64,000 nucleotides of DNA. Origin: Eretmocerus hayati. Lineage: Eukaryota; Arthropoda; Insecta; Hymenoptera; Aphelinidae. The stretch lies in contig CM056742.1 in the NCBI GenBank assembly GCA_029851415.1, forward strand, positions 87,658,748 through 87,722,747, given 5' to 3'. The translations under genes and the position numbers were made by a program. The notes under the pieces are model-generated. The model was not told the origin of the DNA. It ran no database searches and worked only from the letters and a program-made list of their open reading frames with translations. How positions within the stretch are numbered: position 1 is the first letter of the stretch; every line of letters begins with the position of its first letter. Below, piece by piece: positions 12,705 to 24,243 of the stretch.

Positions 12705-13027
12705 AATTTTTGAATTCATGACGAAAGATCATGACAAGGTCACCTGACATGCCTCAAAGTATGTAAAAAATGTGTAAATTTATGACAGAAGTTCATGACG
12801 AAGTCCTATGAGAACTGCTCATGACATGACCCAGGCCGCGGAAAATCCGGAAAATCGTGACGAGAATTCATGAGAAAACTTCATGACAAATGTTCATGAC
12901 AAGGTTTCATGATGTCATGTTACTCCTTCCGATTCATGTCACGAATTGACAAGTTTATTACTCATGATTTTTAGAAAACGTGACATCACGATTTTATGTC
13001 AAGCGCATTACATGATTTTTTCAATAG
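12705..13027. repeat. CATGAC-rich low-complexity stretch, possible MITE
   Basis: TCATGAC or its complement occurs about a dozen times in 300 bp. The edges TTGAAAAATTTTTGAATTCATG and, on the opposite strand, TTGAAAAAATCATG are loosely complementary, which suggests a degenerate inverted-repeat element directly abutting family F copy 2. No gene is present. Confidence 0.4.
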
Positions 13028-13225
13028 GGCAATAGAATCAACTCCTCTTCATCAGCTCATGTAGAAGGATTCATCGCCAAAGTTAAACGTAGAACATTGA
13101 AAAATGGGAATTCTCGTCGTGTGGATGCATTTTTTGTTCTACCCAGTGAACTCATTGATGCAGGAATAATTCGAGGTCGTAGCTTCATGCATGAATGTCA
13201 TGTTTGCCAAGAATCAAATCAATGA
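13028..13225 (+). pseudogene. transposase-like C-terminal fragment
   Basis: The frame opens after a stop and runs 65 codons to TGA. It has no initiating ATG at its 5' end. It contains SSSSAHVEGFIAKVKRRTL, which resembles the segment around the last catalytic Glu of some insect DDE transposases (x-V/N-E-x-x-x-x-x-x-K). It ends with HECHVCQESN, a possible CxxC-type metal site. It lies 5' of the USP-like remains in the same orientation, so both may belong to one decayed gene. The family is not certain. Confidence 0.35.
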
Positions 13226-13434
13226 AGAGGATTGAATGAATGAAGATCATCGTAAAGATTTGTTACCTATTGTAGACCGGTGGAAAAATCAGATTCATCA
13301 CGATGATTTGATGACAGATTCGATTTTAGAATGTGATCGCGATGAAGGATCCCTTCAAACAAATTAGAGAATTCTTGCACTTGATGAGTCTTATAGGATT
13401 CTCGATAGTCTAAACTCGAAGGTAAAGTTCGATT

Positions 13435-14639
13435 TTGTGCTCTTCGCCGAAGACCATTTGTGTGAGACAAGTACATCCTCCTAGTCATAATTCACCCTTG
13501 GCTCGTGTTATCCTTGATGATGTAGATTCAGATGTGTTGAGTGATCAGATTGTTCCAGAAGTAGACCCTATTGTAGGTCCGAGCTCTACTGTATTCCATA
13601 GAGATGACTCTTTCAGTGTTTCAAATAGCTCAAATTTTGATGTCAACGGAATTTTGTGCTCTACCTCGAACCCCACGGTCCCAAATCAAGTTCGTAATTT
13701 GATCCCAAACCATATTGATATGCCAGTAGAGTCAATTTTCAAAGGAGCCAATAAAGAAAATATTGTAAAACGGAAAAAATTGAGTCAACCAAAACAGAGA
13801 GGATATTACCTCAGACCCCTTGGAGATTCAGATATGTTGCTGCTTCGGAGGGACTCACAGGCGAAGCTGCATATAACATCAAGAACGGCTGGAATTGTGC
13901 CGAAATTTCTGTAGAGAACAAGAGATTTAAACTGACCAATACATGCCCGTTCGATTCATAAACAAAAATTTTGAGTCAAGCAACTAGTAGGATGCCATAT
14001 TTTCATGCTTTTATTGAGAACAGCGTAAGTAAATCACAAGCAAAAAAATGTTGTCACGCTTCCCTTGTGAAAAATCATTCGATTAGCGGCTGTACAGCTC
14101 AATTCTATAAAAGCAGATTTCATTTATTGAAACGAATGTTTCCATTGCTAAATAACTATCAAATAGACTGTGCAGGTAATGTTGGTCAAATTTTCAAAAG
14201 TCTCATACAAAACTATGCCTCTCCAATGAATCAATACAGTTGTGGAAGCTGTGAATTTATTCGTGCAGATCAACAGCGAATAGTTGATGTGCCTATGGAA
14301 ATGGTGTGGAGTCAGTACATAGGCTTAGAATTGCTTTTGAACGAGCAGTTTGGTCCACAGTTCAAAAGGTGCCCTGCTCGTGCTGTTTTTCAGGACTCAC
14401 ATAGTACATGTACCCATCAGCTTGGTTCATATCTTGTTCTCAACACAGAGAGTGCTCATGTAGAAACCCTTCATAGTATAGAGCAAAATGTGAATGGTGG
14501 AAATTTTTCATCTGATTTGTCAAAAGTCCCAGTAAAGTTGACTGTATTGGGAAAAACATTTGTACTTGCGGGTGCTGCCAATCACTATCCACCTCTTCCA
14601 GGTATCAAAATTGGCCACTACACAGCTCTATGTAGGTGA
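13435..14639 (+). pseudogene. ubiquitin-specific-protease-like (C19 fold) protein, broken
   Basis: The N-terminal open part is 13435-13914. A different frame carries GWNCAEISVENKRF then LTNTCPFDS (Cys codon 13944-13946), which resembles a USP Cys box. A TAA follows at 13959, and the same frame stays open from 13971 to 14639 (222 codons). That part contains paired CxxC (QYSCGSCEF), a Cys-rich middle, and ends in GIKIGHYTALCR, the GHYTA His box of USP-type deubiquitinases. Expected order and spacing (Cys first, His about 230 residues later) are met. At least one stop and one frameshift break it. USP-like domains of this kind are, from memory, common in repetitive insect ORFs next to transposase segments. 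Alternative: a decayed host gene. Confidence 0.5.
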
Positions 14640-15543
14640 TTGACGAACACTTGGACTGAAAAAAATGACTTCAATATTAAACCACGATCTTTGCGCTCAG
14701 AAAATCTCGGAAGTTGGCGTTTGCATTCAGTTGTATATGTGAAATATGATTCCCCAACATGAAATAGTAGAATTTTTCACATGAATTAGTAGATTTGATG
14801 AGACCTCCGGTGCTCACTTATACAAAGTGCAATTATCAAGAAAAACTAGACAAAGGGCCTCTGCAAATGAATTTGCGACTGAAGATTATTTTTGATACTG
14901 TGAATTTGTAAATATTTTGTAAGTTAAGGATGAAGTGTATACTTAGTTTAAGATTAGTTTCAAAATTCAAATGTCATTTCTCGTTGGTCCCATAATTCCC
15001 AAAGAGATACATTGAGTAAATATAGTTATAAGTATTCTCTTCATAGTAAAACGGCTGATAAAGATTTGATGAATTTCAACTGATGCAAATGTATTGATAT
15101 TAAAAGCTCTCCTCGACCTTGATTTTCTTCCAAAATTGAAGAAATCAGTATGGATGTGATTCTTTCCCAAATTGAATCAGTCTAAAGCTTTCAATCGAAA
15201 AAATTCTCACTTCAAAGTGAAGTTGTATAAGCTGGATTCAATAATTTGATACAGAAATTGAAATAGGAATTGAATTGAAAGACTGTTCACTAACACTCGG
15301 AGTCTCTGATGTGTGATTTTTTAACAATGAAGATCGAGATCTTCATCACAATTCTGCGTACTTTTCAGAGTACATATCATTCAGAATAAGGTACTTTTTT
15401 TCTATAACATCAGTTGGGCGGTAGTAGCATATCTTGATATCTTTTCAAAATACTTCAAGGTTCATGTCACAGAAAATTCAAGGCGAAATGATTTCCATGT
15501 ATGAAACTCATGATTTCAATGAATGAATTCACTATACCATGCA
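14640..15543. other. no gene seen
   Basis: This is AT-rich sequence between the USP-like remains and the next element. Only short random open frames are present. Confidence 0.5.
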
Positions 15544-16494
15544 AGGGAAAAATAGCTAATATTCCAAACTGTAGCTACTTGGCTTATAGCTGCACGTACT
15601 GACTCGTACCTGTCAAAACTCGCAGTAGTGATCGCTGCTACCTACACAATACGGAATGAGTATGTGATGGATTTTGGAGAGGCGCTCCAAAGGCACACAA
15701 CGGTAGTTGCCAGTATGTGACAAGTACTGAACGAGTACGTGACCGATTCTGGAGCCCTCGCTCAGCGAGCCGCGTGACAGTAAATGCGTGTATGAGCCAA
15801 GTACGTTACGAGTACGTGATGGGCTCTGAGAGCGAGTCATGGGGTACCATGAGGCAGTAGTTGCCAGCACGTAACAGGTACGGGACGAGTAGGTGACGGA
15901 TTCCGTGAGCGCAGCTGGTCCGATTCAACGTAGCTTGAATGATGTTGCATCCTTCTACGTATTCATCACGTAGTGAATATATGATGACACCAACGTACGC
16001 AGGGAATTAGTGAAGTGCTGAAACGGCTGGCATATTTGAAGGGTTGTTACAATACTAATTAGCCATACATACCACGAGTTACCTGACTAACGTGCCATCT
16101 ATTCATATGATGAATTCACAGTCAATTGAAGATGATATGTGGGATGGACGCTCAAAAACAATTTACATATAATCAGAATACTCTCCAATCACTCTACCCT
16201 TTTCGAAATTCAGTCGTCCTTTCATCAAAACGATTGTATTCAATTTGAGAAATGGCATTTTAGGACTGATCATAGTTTCATATTGTACCTAGATTATGAG
16301 GTTAAAGTAATGAAAGATTACACTTTAGGAAGGGAGCGTTGAGGTTGTCATGGATGGCCAAAGGAGTTGGTTTTTTGAACTCTATGGGTAAGCAATTTTT
16401 CTTCGTGATGTGAGCGACATACGTCTTTCCATCGGAGAGTAATTGGGCGGTCAAATCGCGATCGATAATTTTCTAGTGGAAATGGCATCGAATT

Positions 16495-16528
16495 CGAATG
16501 AATGAATGAATAAATCAATGAATGAATG
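16495..16528. repeat. (GAAT)n microsatellite
   Basis: GAATGAAT units, with one TAAATCAAT interruption, lie within the interior of the 4.9-kb TIR element. Confidence 0.85.
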
Positions 16529-18124
16529 GAAGCTGGAGCTGAAAGGAAAGGTGGCTATGCAATACTGTTCCGCGGATTTGATATCATAACTCTTCAATCA
16601 TACTCCACGAAGTCTATTTCGGTTGATCCTTGGGGAAGGCCACAATGTTCGCGAATCGACGTTGCGTTGTTATACATGCATCTGGAAGGAATTTACCCAC
16701 GAAGAGAGTCTCAAATTAAGCTCGTTTGTTTCTGATTTTAAGTACATGAGTGTTTTCGCAAAACTTATGACATGATTATCGAATGAATCATTGAGGGTAC
16801 CTGTATATACATCCTTGCTGTCTCAAATCACGAACTTCTGGATGATATTCGGATTAACATCAAATTTTGTTTGACGGTTGAAATGTTCCACTAGCCATTG
16901 TAATAAGTTTTATGCTCAGAAATTTATATTTATAGTACTAGTGGGTGGGTTCTTGACTTCTCAATATCTTCTTGATTTCTGACGCTAGAGAGGACCGCGG
17001 ATTTGGTTTTTACGTGCGAAAATACATAAGAAATGATGGTTGGCACGATGATCAAGATCACGGTGACACCCTCCACTTCATTCGATCACTTTGGAAAATA
17101 ACCCAACGAAGAGGAAAAAACATGTAAACTTCAGTTTTGATCGATCTTGGAGGACTTTGTCCTCCATATTCAAAAACACGAGGGCGATCGACAAAAGTCA
17201 TACATAGGAATAAGAAACTTACTCATTTGGAAATCTTCAGGGCTCTTCATTCACCAGAAAACCTCATCCAGAAAACCGCAAAAAGTTTTTTCTTCAGCAC
17301 TTGCAAAATGTCAAAAACTGTGAACTCAAGTGTGACGATTTGGAAAATTCTCCATTTTTCGGCCCACCTTAATGTATATGGATGAATTCACCTAGAATTG
17401 ATATTTTCGGTCTCGATTAAAGGCGACATTGTGTAGCCATCACTTTCGCTATGGGCAAGCGTGCCCCATCAATTGGCAAGACAAATCCCTGACTGGTTGC
17501 TCCGGTATTGTGATAAATATATCGCGTACGACTTTCATTAAATTAATAAGTTTTCTTTAAGTATATTGAACCGCTACACCCATTACATTTGCGAATCTGG
17601 GAGTTGGAAATAGAATGAACTACTTTGTGAATCCAAAAAACACGATTCTGCGTGTCCAACAGTGCAGTAGAAAGTTGGTTATCGATATGAGTCTCTCTAT
17701 ACTCGACTATCCTGCTCCCAGCGGAATCAAGATCTCAGGTTACTCGACATTAGCGGTCCCATTTTCGTCTATTTTTCTTCCATATTATGTTCACCATATC
17801 TTCTCGTGCATTTAGTTCACAACAAGAGGTTCTCAATGAAGACTCTGATTTTGATAATTAAAAAAAAGAGTATACAGAAGTATGTACATTTTGAAGATTT
17901 CCCCATTATAAGTGATTGTAGAGCTCATATTACATATATTGTGAGGATACTCCTATATATATCTCGTAATGATGGTGAATTAGCCATTTTCACAGTTCAA
18001 CCATCCAGAATGTTGGAAATAACCGCAAAAAAGCACTGGATACATTCAAATACAAAAAGTAATGGTTGACGCATACTCTTTTGATGAACATACCTGTGCT
18101 TGACTTTATTCGGAGGGTCGAAAG

Positions 18125-18350
18125 GCTACTTTTCGATACACTGTGCGTACAAGTGTACTTTGCGTCCAGTTTGCTGACTCTAACTCACAGTTCATAAAAA
18201 AGTATAGTTCGATACAATTTGAAATCTATTTTTCGCGTCATCGTGATCATTCCGATCCTCAACTGGGGCTCGGACCGGGACCTTACCACTCGAACGTGAA
18301 GGATGTTTTCACACCCTTGTATCAAAATGTACTATTTTGTTTTGAGATAA
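18125..18350. repeat. dispersed repeat, also at 40915-41270
   Basis: It starts at TTTTCGATACACTGTGCGTA. It runs through GTATAGTTCGATACA and a GATTCCGATCCTC-like block to TATCAAAATGTACTATTT. The same order of blocks occurs at 40918-41130, where it forms the left half of a hairpin. This copy lacks the mirror half. Confidence 0.6.
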
Positions 18351-20489
18351 CGGTGAAACTCACCTCTAGACGTGATTTTTTTAAGAAAGCCAATAACTTT
18401 CAGTAAATTTGTAAAACTATCAATGAATATTTTCTCAGAATTTCTTATTGATATGAGCTCCAAAGTCACTGAGGACACCAAAAGAAGACATTTTCACTCT
18501 CAAATTGCCGTAGTGTCTTACTGTTGCATCTTACATTCGATCAAATGTGGGCGTCGGATGCAAAAAACAGCCCTTTTCTTCATGTTAGGAAATACGGCGA
18601 TGTCAAGACTATTGGACTTCAATGAAGGTTCATCGTCTAAGAATCAGGCGAATTTTGTCTTACACATCTTCTGCTGCATACGAGCTATGTTCACACATGT
18701 GAAACTGTTCAAAGTTGGATATTCGACCGCTCTACGAATAATTTTGTATGTTTGTGATTTTTGTGTGTTCGCGAATCGTCGAAATCTTGATCGCGGATTT
18801 ATCAGAGACTTAAAGAGTACATGTAAATATTTTTCTATCTCTCGCAAAAGAAGTATGATCTAACCTATTATAAACATGAAAATGCATCGGTGAGCCTGAG
18901 AGCTCTGCAGTTTAGCTACGAATGATGCTTGCCGTGAGATCAAATCCCGCTTCAGACGGAGCGTTTGCTCATCTTAAAGATTTTCATCTCAGATTTGTCG
19001 CATCCTGCGGTAAGAACGAAATCAATCTGACGGTAAGGATTTCTTTCTGAAGTGAAAGTAGGGATTTCATAAATGTACACAGACTTACCTCTATATACCC
19101 TTGCCTTCACTACTCGAGTGACATCATTTCCGTGAAACCCTATTCGACTTCCTCCTTCAATTCTGTGGGTGCAAGTTGGCATGATCCAAATACTTGCTAA
19201 CCACTTTTTGATCCTACATTCATTCACAAGTATGGATTATCAAGTTTGTAAATCCAAAAACTATTTTTTCCCGTATGATGATATGTTATGATGATATATT
19301 ATTGATCATCCCATGGTTAGGGGAGAACAGGCATCGACTACACTTACACTGACATGTTCAATTCGATAGTTCGTGTGATGAGGTAATTGCAAAGATTTGA
19401 ATCGAGGTTGTCTTCTCCTGAATCAGGCTGCTCCTTTACTGGTGTATTGCTGCTAATGATAGCTATAGTTTCAATGACCCGTTGTGGGGATGATGCACTC
19501 TGTGAGTCTATGCGTGTCATCTGAGAAAATACGAAAACAAGGTATTGTTCCAAGAGAAAGAATTCCAAAAAAGGAATCAAATTTCTCGGTGAAAAAGCAT
19601 TGCTTGTATATCAACGGTGTTGATGTACTCATTGTTAATATATAACATTGGGCGGTTGTGTGGATCTTATACGCGAGAATATTGGCATTCCTTCACTCAA
19701 CCTCTGAATAAATGTTTGCAGCACACCTACCAGTGTCTCCTTCGATAACTACACATTGAGCCATCGCTAACAAATGAGCGGTAGAGAATCACCTCGCAAT
19801 TGATTGTAGCATCTCACTCTTATATCTGAAGGTAAATGTCGCTCGAAGACCGAACAAGATGGGAATTACTTTGAGACATCCCCTCTTATCCGAATAGATC
19901 GCAAGTTTACTTGGAATCTGAATGAGAACTCTCGCTGGGAAATTTTGAGAGGCTCTACTGATTTGCGTCATACCAATCCTCTGAAGATGCCAGTTGTTAC
20001 AGCACTTTATTGACTCGCTGCGTACGTTGGTGTCATCACATATTCACTACGTGACAATTACGCAGCAGGACACACCTTCATTCAAGGTACATTGAGTCGG
20101 ACCAGCTGCGCTCACGGAGTCCGTCACCTACTCGTCCCGTACCTGTTACGTGCTGGGAATTACTGCCTCATGGTAGCCCATGATCCACTCTCAGAGTCCG
20201 TCACGTACTCGTAACGTACTTGGCTCATACACGCCTTTACTTTCACGCGGCTCGCTGAGCGAGGGCTCCAGAATTTCGTCACGTACTTGTTCAGTGCCCG
20301 TCACATACTGGCAAGTACCGTTGCGTGCCTTCGGAGCGCCTCTCCAAAATCCATCACATACTCATTCCGTCCTTTGTAGGTAGCAGCAATTACTACTGCA
20401 AGTATTGACAGGTAGGAGCCAGTACGCGCAGCTATAAGCCAATTATCTACAGTATGGAATATTAGCTATTTCCCCCTCGATACCATGCA

Positions 20490-21480
20490 GGCATAATCTA
20501 GCTGGTATAGTAAGATGGCTGCGAAATTCTGATGTTCTGAACCAATGACTAACTTAGCACTTGGCAGCCATATCGACTGTTATTAGTATAAGATACGGAC
20601 TACTCTCTTCGAAAGATCGCTACTTCCTTCATCTGGCAATGATCATCCATATACGACTCGACGTAGGAAATATTTTGTTTCCATCGCATTTGCTCAAATT
20701 ATCTAAGATCCGAGTTCAGAAAGTATAAATATGTATTGTTTTACGCCACAGAGAGCGCACAGGCCATTGGGAAGCAATGGGAAGGGAAAATTTTGCAATT
20801 GATGAGCCTAACCGATTCTCACAGATAGGATGTTTGTTGAGCACCTCTTTACTGTAAAAATTCGCGCAAACACACGCGCGCAGATATAGTTTCACAAGCG
20901 TAGAATTATATTTTATTCCCCTCATTTTGTCTAGAAGTCTAGAGTACAAGTCTCGCAGCGAGAATCGATACAGTTTCACGGGCATGTCAGTTTTACGCCC
21001 GCGAAACTATTTTCGCACGGGTGCAATTAACGCGAATCAAACTCGCGCCAGTCGCCGGACGTTATAACGTACGGCGACTGGCCTATACGTGCTATACTAA
21101 CCTATAGGTTAGTCCCGAAGCACGGATACTATACGGCCGCGATGCGGCAGCCGTGTTACCGCCTGATGTAAGTGATGTTCGAATAATCTCCTTCTCTGCT
21201 GGGCGACGCATGCGCAGTAGCCATCTGACGAGGCTCGATATCCGAATGATATTTATCATTGATCATAAACAAATTAATCAATTTTGATGGAATGTAAGGG
21301 TGGAGGAATTTTATTGGCGCTGGAGTAATTATTTGACACCACAACCATAGCTATGAACTATACCTGTAAGGAGTTATCACTGTCGGAGTAACACAATTGT
21401 TGTTTCATTTATTATAAATTAACTAAAGTGGAGGTAATTTTGCGGACATGATTTTCATGTGGAGGCTTATATAATTGTGA
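20490..21480. other. inter-element stretch with GC-rich hairpins
   Basis: No gene is seen. 21049-21083 holds CAGTCGCCG and CGGCGACTG around ACGTTATAACGT. 21098-21115 is the perfect palindrome ACTAACCTATAGGTTAGT. The block 20985-21170 is richer in CpG than its surroundings. Confidence 0.5.
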
Positions 21481-21698
21481 GTTGATTATTTGGTCTCATC
21501 GATCTTGAAGGACGGTGGGGGACTAAATAAATTCCCGAAATTTCATGAAAGAAATTTGATTGCTACATTTCGTCCACTAGGTTTCAAGGTCCACGAAACC
21601 TAGTGGACGAAACGTAGCAATGAAATTTCTCTCATGAAATTTTGGGAATTGAGTTAGTTCCCCACCGTCCTTCAAGATCGATGAGACCGAATAATCGA
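21481..21698. mobile_element. hairpin MITE-like element
   Basis: Arms of about 105 bp (21481-21585 and 21595-21698) are nearly perfect complements around a 9-base loop (AAGGTCCAC). Both carry TCATCGATCTTGAAGGACGG and GTCCACTAGGTTTC. It lies ~120 bp upstream of the BEL 5' LTR remnant. TA-rich flanks are present, but no duplication is certain. Confidence 0.7.
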
Positions 21699-21818
21699 CC
21701 CATATATTAAACATCAAGGACGAAAAATCTAGAAAATTACTCATGCTAATATAATTGATCTACATGAATTTTTTCAAATTTTTTCTAGGTAGTTGAATGA
21801 CGTAGGTTCCACGGGGTA

Positions 21819-21862
21819 CCGTTCCCAGCGCTCACTTCGAGCCGATAGCTCCATCGGAAACA
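21819..21862 (+). repeat. 5' LTR remnant (3'-most 44 bp)
   Basis: It matches 40295-40338 with a few substitutions and ends in GGAAACA. Upstream sequence does not match the 3' LTR, so the 5' LTR was truncated or replaced. Confidence 0.8.
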
Positions 21863-21880
21863 TTGGTCCTTCGAGCCGGA
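21863..21880 (+). promoter_or_regulatory. primer-binding site
   Basis: TTGGTCCTTCGAGCCGGA directly follows the LTR end. A TGG start plus this sequence is the form I recall in insect BEL/Pao elements. The tRNA partner was not determined here. Confidence 0.7.
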
Positions 21881-22796
21881 TTTGAACGGGAGTACAGTTA
21901 CTTCATGTGCAGTGCATTGGTGCGTGCGTCTGACGGTGCGGAAGACTTTTAGCGTGTTTGCCGTGATGGAAACGGTACGAGTGGCAGCTAGTAGCAGCGA
22001 TCATTTTCTTCGTTAAAAATAAGCGAGGCTTGCATCGCAGTAATTGAGGAAGCGTCGACGATTAAATCGTCGATATTGGCAGTGAGCATCAAGGCGCCTT
22101 ACAGCCGAGCTTGTAGAGCACGTGGCCATCGGAGCAAGAGGAGAAGAACGCGATGCCTCGTCATTCTTCCTCGAGTAGCAACGATTTGCCGCCATCTTGG
22201 GCAAGCCGGCCAAATCGGAGCATCTTCTCTCCGCGTGGCTCTCGTACTCTCTGCTTGCTGAGGTAGTGCTGCTGCATTCTACTACGGCAGTACTCAATAT
22301 TGGGTAACGTTGTATCGTTCCGTACAGTATTTTTTGTGCTCACCTGTATTGAGCACTCATCTTGTTGAGCTCAAGTATAGGGAATTATCTTGAGCTACGA
22401 GAACTTTCATTCCCTCAAACAACATATTGTCACATGACATCGCCGTGCATATTTCTCGCGCAAGGTCAGCTTGACCACGCGGTTTTCGAAGCGCGCGCGT
22501 GTACACACGCGTCTTACAGAACTGAAAGTATACGGAGCTTTCCATGCTTACGTGACACATCACTTATCGGTAGCTCACTGTGTTTTACAAACGCGAGAGT
22601 GTCCAATCTCCATTTGGTACGTCAGTCCTCGTTCTTTCAAGGCTCATATCTAGTCGCTTCTCGACAGATTGATTCTGCAGTTTTAGGGATAAATCGGAGC
22701 CTGCTAGATCGCGATATATTTCGTATTCTACATCAATTCAATTTAGACTTGAATTGACTTCCCTCTGATCGTGATTAATTCTCTTAGACAACCAAA
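21881..22796 (+). other. BEL leader region
   Basis: This is 916 bp between the primer-binding site and the gag ATG. That is long for BEL leaders, so it may hold an unrecognised insertion. The open frame at 22362-22757 on the plus strand has no gag-like content. Confidence 0.5.
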
Positions 22797-23123
22797 ATGA
22801 TCAAATTTGAAGACCTTATTCTGGATGCAAATAGCCAGTCATCACGCATCACTCATTTCATTGAGAATACTCTCAAACAAGAGAAAGGATCTGAGCGAAA
22901 ACCAATTGGAGCAAATCTGCTCGAGTTAGTTCCAATAAGACTCTAGTAATTCCAAGCGACGCACATCATCATATGCGTCGCTTGGAATTACGAGAGTCTT
23001 ATTGGAAAAATGTCTATACTATAGATCGTTCCATTGCTCGCTGCAAGGGAGCTGCCTCTCACGTCTACGCCACGGACGATGTATTCGGTATGACTGAGAC
23101 TGCATACTTAGATACGGCGCACA
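22797..23123 (+). pseudogene. gag: BEL gag, N-terminal part
   Basis: ATG at 22797 begins MIKFEDLILDANSQSSRITH, a typical charged, helical Gag N-terminus. After a short inverted insertion (22930-22973) that adds an in-frame TAG at 22944 and shifts frame, the reading continues with ESYWKNVYTIDRSIARCKGA and YLDTA. It breaks at the foldback element at 23124. The protein resumes at 26706 with SQIQEFIDKL, using the duplicated ACGGCG codons. Gag would form the particle and bind the element RNA. Confidence 0.75.
22930..23007. repeat. 34-bp-arm inverted duplication inside gag
   Basis: Arms 22930-22963 and 22974-23007 differ at one base around a 10-base spacer. The right arm is the genuine gag sequence (RRLELRESYW). 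The left arm is an extra inverted copy that introduces a stop. It looks like a template-switch mutation, not a transposon. Confidence 0.85.
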
Positions 23124-23640
23124 CTATCGAAAGAAAGGCCACGGGACAATATTAATTTCCCCGTGAAAACGGACGCTTTTAGGACTCTGCAACAGGTCAT
23201 TCCGTAGTTTTTGACTTCTAGTTTCTGAATTCTTTTCCCTCGAAATGCCTCCGAGCGGTCTGTGAGGGTGGCATCCTCCAGAATAAAGAAATCTGCGAAA
23301 AGCCGACCAAAAATGTGGTTTTACTCGAAGGGGATGCATTTTGAGCTGAAAATGAAGATAAACAAGATTGTAGATTGCAAATTATACCGATAAGGTAGAT
23401 CTCATCGATATTTCGACTCTATCGCTCGATTTGATGAAATACATTTAATGAATGAATTTATCGTTCTTTCGAGCCACTTATAATCGTCGCGCTCAGGCGG
23501 CGATCACAGTTTGACAAATGTCAAACTGCGACCTTCGAGGCTCCACTTTCATAGTGGCTGCATCACGAAGGGATTTTTCATTTTTTTTTTTGGATTTTTT
23601 AATTTTTCATTGAAAGATTGACCGAGAGATGAAAAAATTC

Positions 23641-23715
23641 CTCCTCGGGCGGGACTTGAACCTCGCAATCTCCGGTACTCCGGACCGGCGCCTTAACCAA
23701 TTAGACCACCGAGGC
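23641..23715 (-). tRNA. tRNA-like gene, Arg-type body, anticodon position GGA
   Basis: It starts GCCTCGGTGG. The A-box is TGGTCTAATTGG. The anticodon stem CCGGT/ACCGG encloses loop CCGGAGT, giving GGA at 34-36 but C instead of the invariant T at 33. The T-arm is GGTTCAAGTCC with a bulged stem. The acceptor pairs at 6 of 7 positions. A run of T follows on the minus strand (A-run at about 23634-23638). The body resembles animal tRNA-Arg (GGCCTAATGG..AAGGCG..AGATTGC). It is probably SINE-borne, not a translating tRNA. Confidence 0.5.
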
Positions 23716-23843
23716 GATTGCGTATTCACTCGCTCGGGGAAGCCTTCTCTCATCTCTTGTGCCAATCCTTCGATGCGGTCAATCAAGGAACCATGACCAT
23801 TCAAATACGGAGAAGGCTTCCCCGAGCGAGTGAATACGCAATC

Positions 23844-23918
23844 ACCTCGGTGGTCTAATTGGTTAAGGCGCCGGTCCGGAGTACCGGAGATTGCGAGGTT
23901 CAAGTCCCGCCCGAGGAG
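23844..23918 (+). tRNA. tRNA-like gene, mirror copy
   Basis: Same sequence as the minus-strand copy except for the first base (A instead of G). Anticodon position is GGA with C33. ATTTTTTCATC follows at 23920, a good polymerase III terminator. Its start lies 128 bp from the start of the opposite copy, so the two would be transcribed divergently from the centre. Confidence 0.5.
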
Positions 23919-24243
23919 GAATTTTTTCATCTCTCGGTCAATCTTTCAATAAAAAATTAGAAAATCCAAAAAAAATGAAAAATCCCTTCGTGATGCAGCC
24001 ACTATGAAAGTGGAGCCTCGAAGGTCGCAGTTTGACATCTGTCAAACTGTGTTCGCCGCCTGAGCGCGACGATTATAAGTGGCTCGAAAGAACGATAAAT
24101 TCATTCATCAAATGTAAGAAATTGTAGATTTTTGTCCGACAAATCGGAAACCATCGCCAGTATTCCAGAAAATTCACATTTTTTGGGTTTTTTTGGTCGT
24201 TATTGGGGTTTTTGAGGGGTTTTGGGGAATTTTGGGGGCGGAA

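Larger units (their letters stand above)
15544..20479. mobile_element. MULE-like element with ~495-bp TIRs and 10-bp TSD
   Basis: The left terminal repeat (15544-16040) and right one (19985-20479) are complementary over their whole length with scattered differences. They share AAATAGCTAATATTCC near the ends, GAGAGGCGCTCC, CTCGCTCAGCGAG and CACGTAGTGAATAT further in. The element is flanked by ATACCATGCA at 15534-15543 and 20480-20489. A 9-10-bp duplication plus long TIRs is typical of Mutator-like elements. The 3.9-kb interior has no transposase. The longest frame (18372-18863, 163 codons, plus) shows no family motif. The interior holds a GAAT microsatellite and a copy of a dispersed repeat. 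Confidence 0.85.
23377..24120. mobile_element. 744-bp palindromic insertion with two head-to-head tRNA-like genes
   Basis: It is flanked by the exact 10-bp duplication ATTGTAGATT (23367-23376 and 24121-24130). The undisturbed partner arm near 26450-26465 has one copy of that sequence. Arms about 23446-23785 and 23812-24109 are mirror images. Each carries a tRNA-like sequence transcribed away from the centre and ending in a T5-6 run. It is probably a head-to-head dimer of a tRNA-derived SINE, or a foldback element that captured a tRNA gene. Confidence 0.75.

Noticed and set aside
18372..18863. 163-codon plus-strand frame
   Set aside because: No recognisable motif; it overlaps a dispersed repeat at its start and an opposite-strand frame. 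Left as non-coding interior of the TIR element.
22013..22757. Open frames in the BEL leader
   Set aside because: None resembles Gag. The Gag text starts clearly at 22797.
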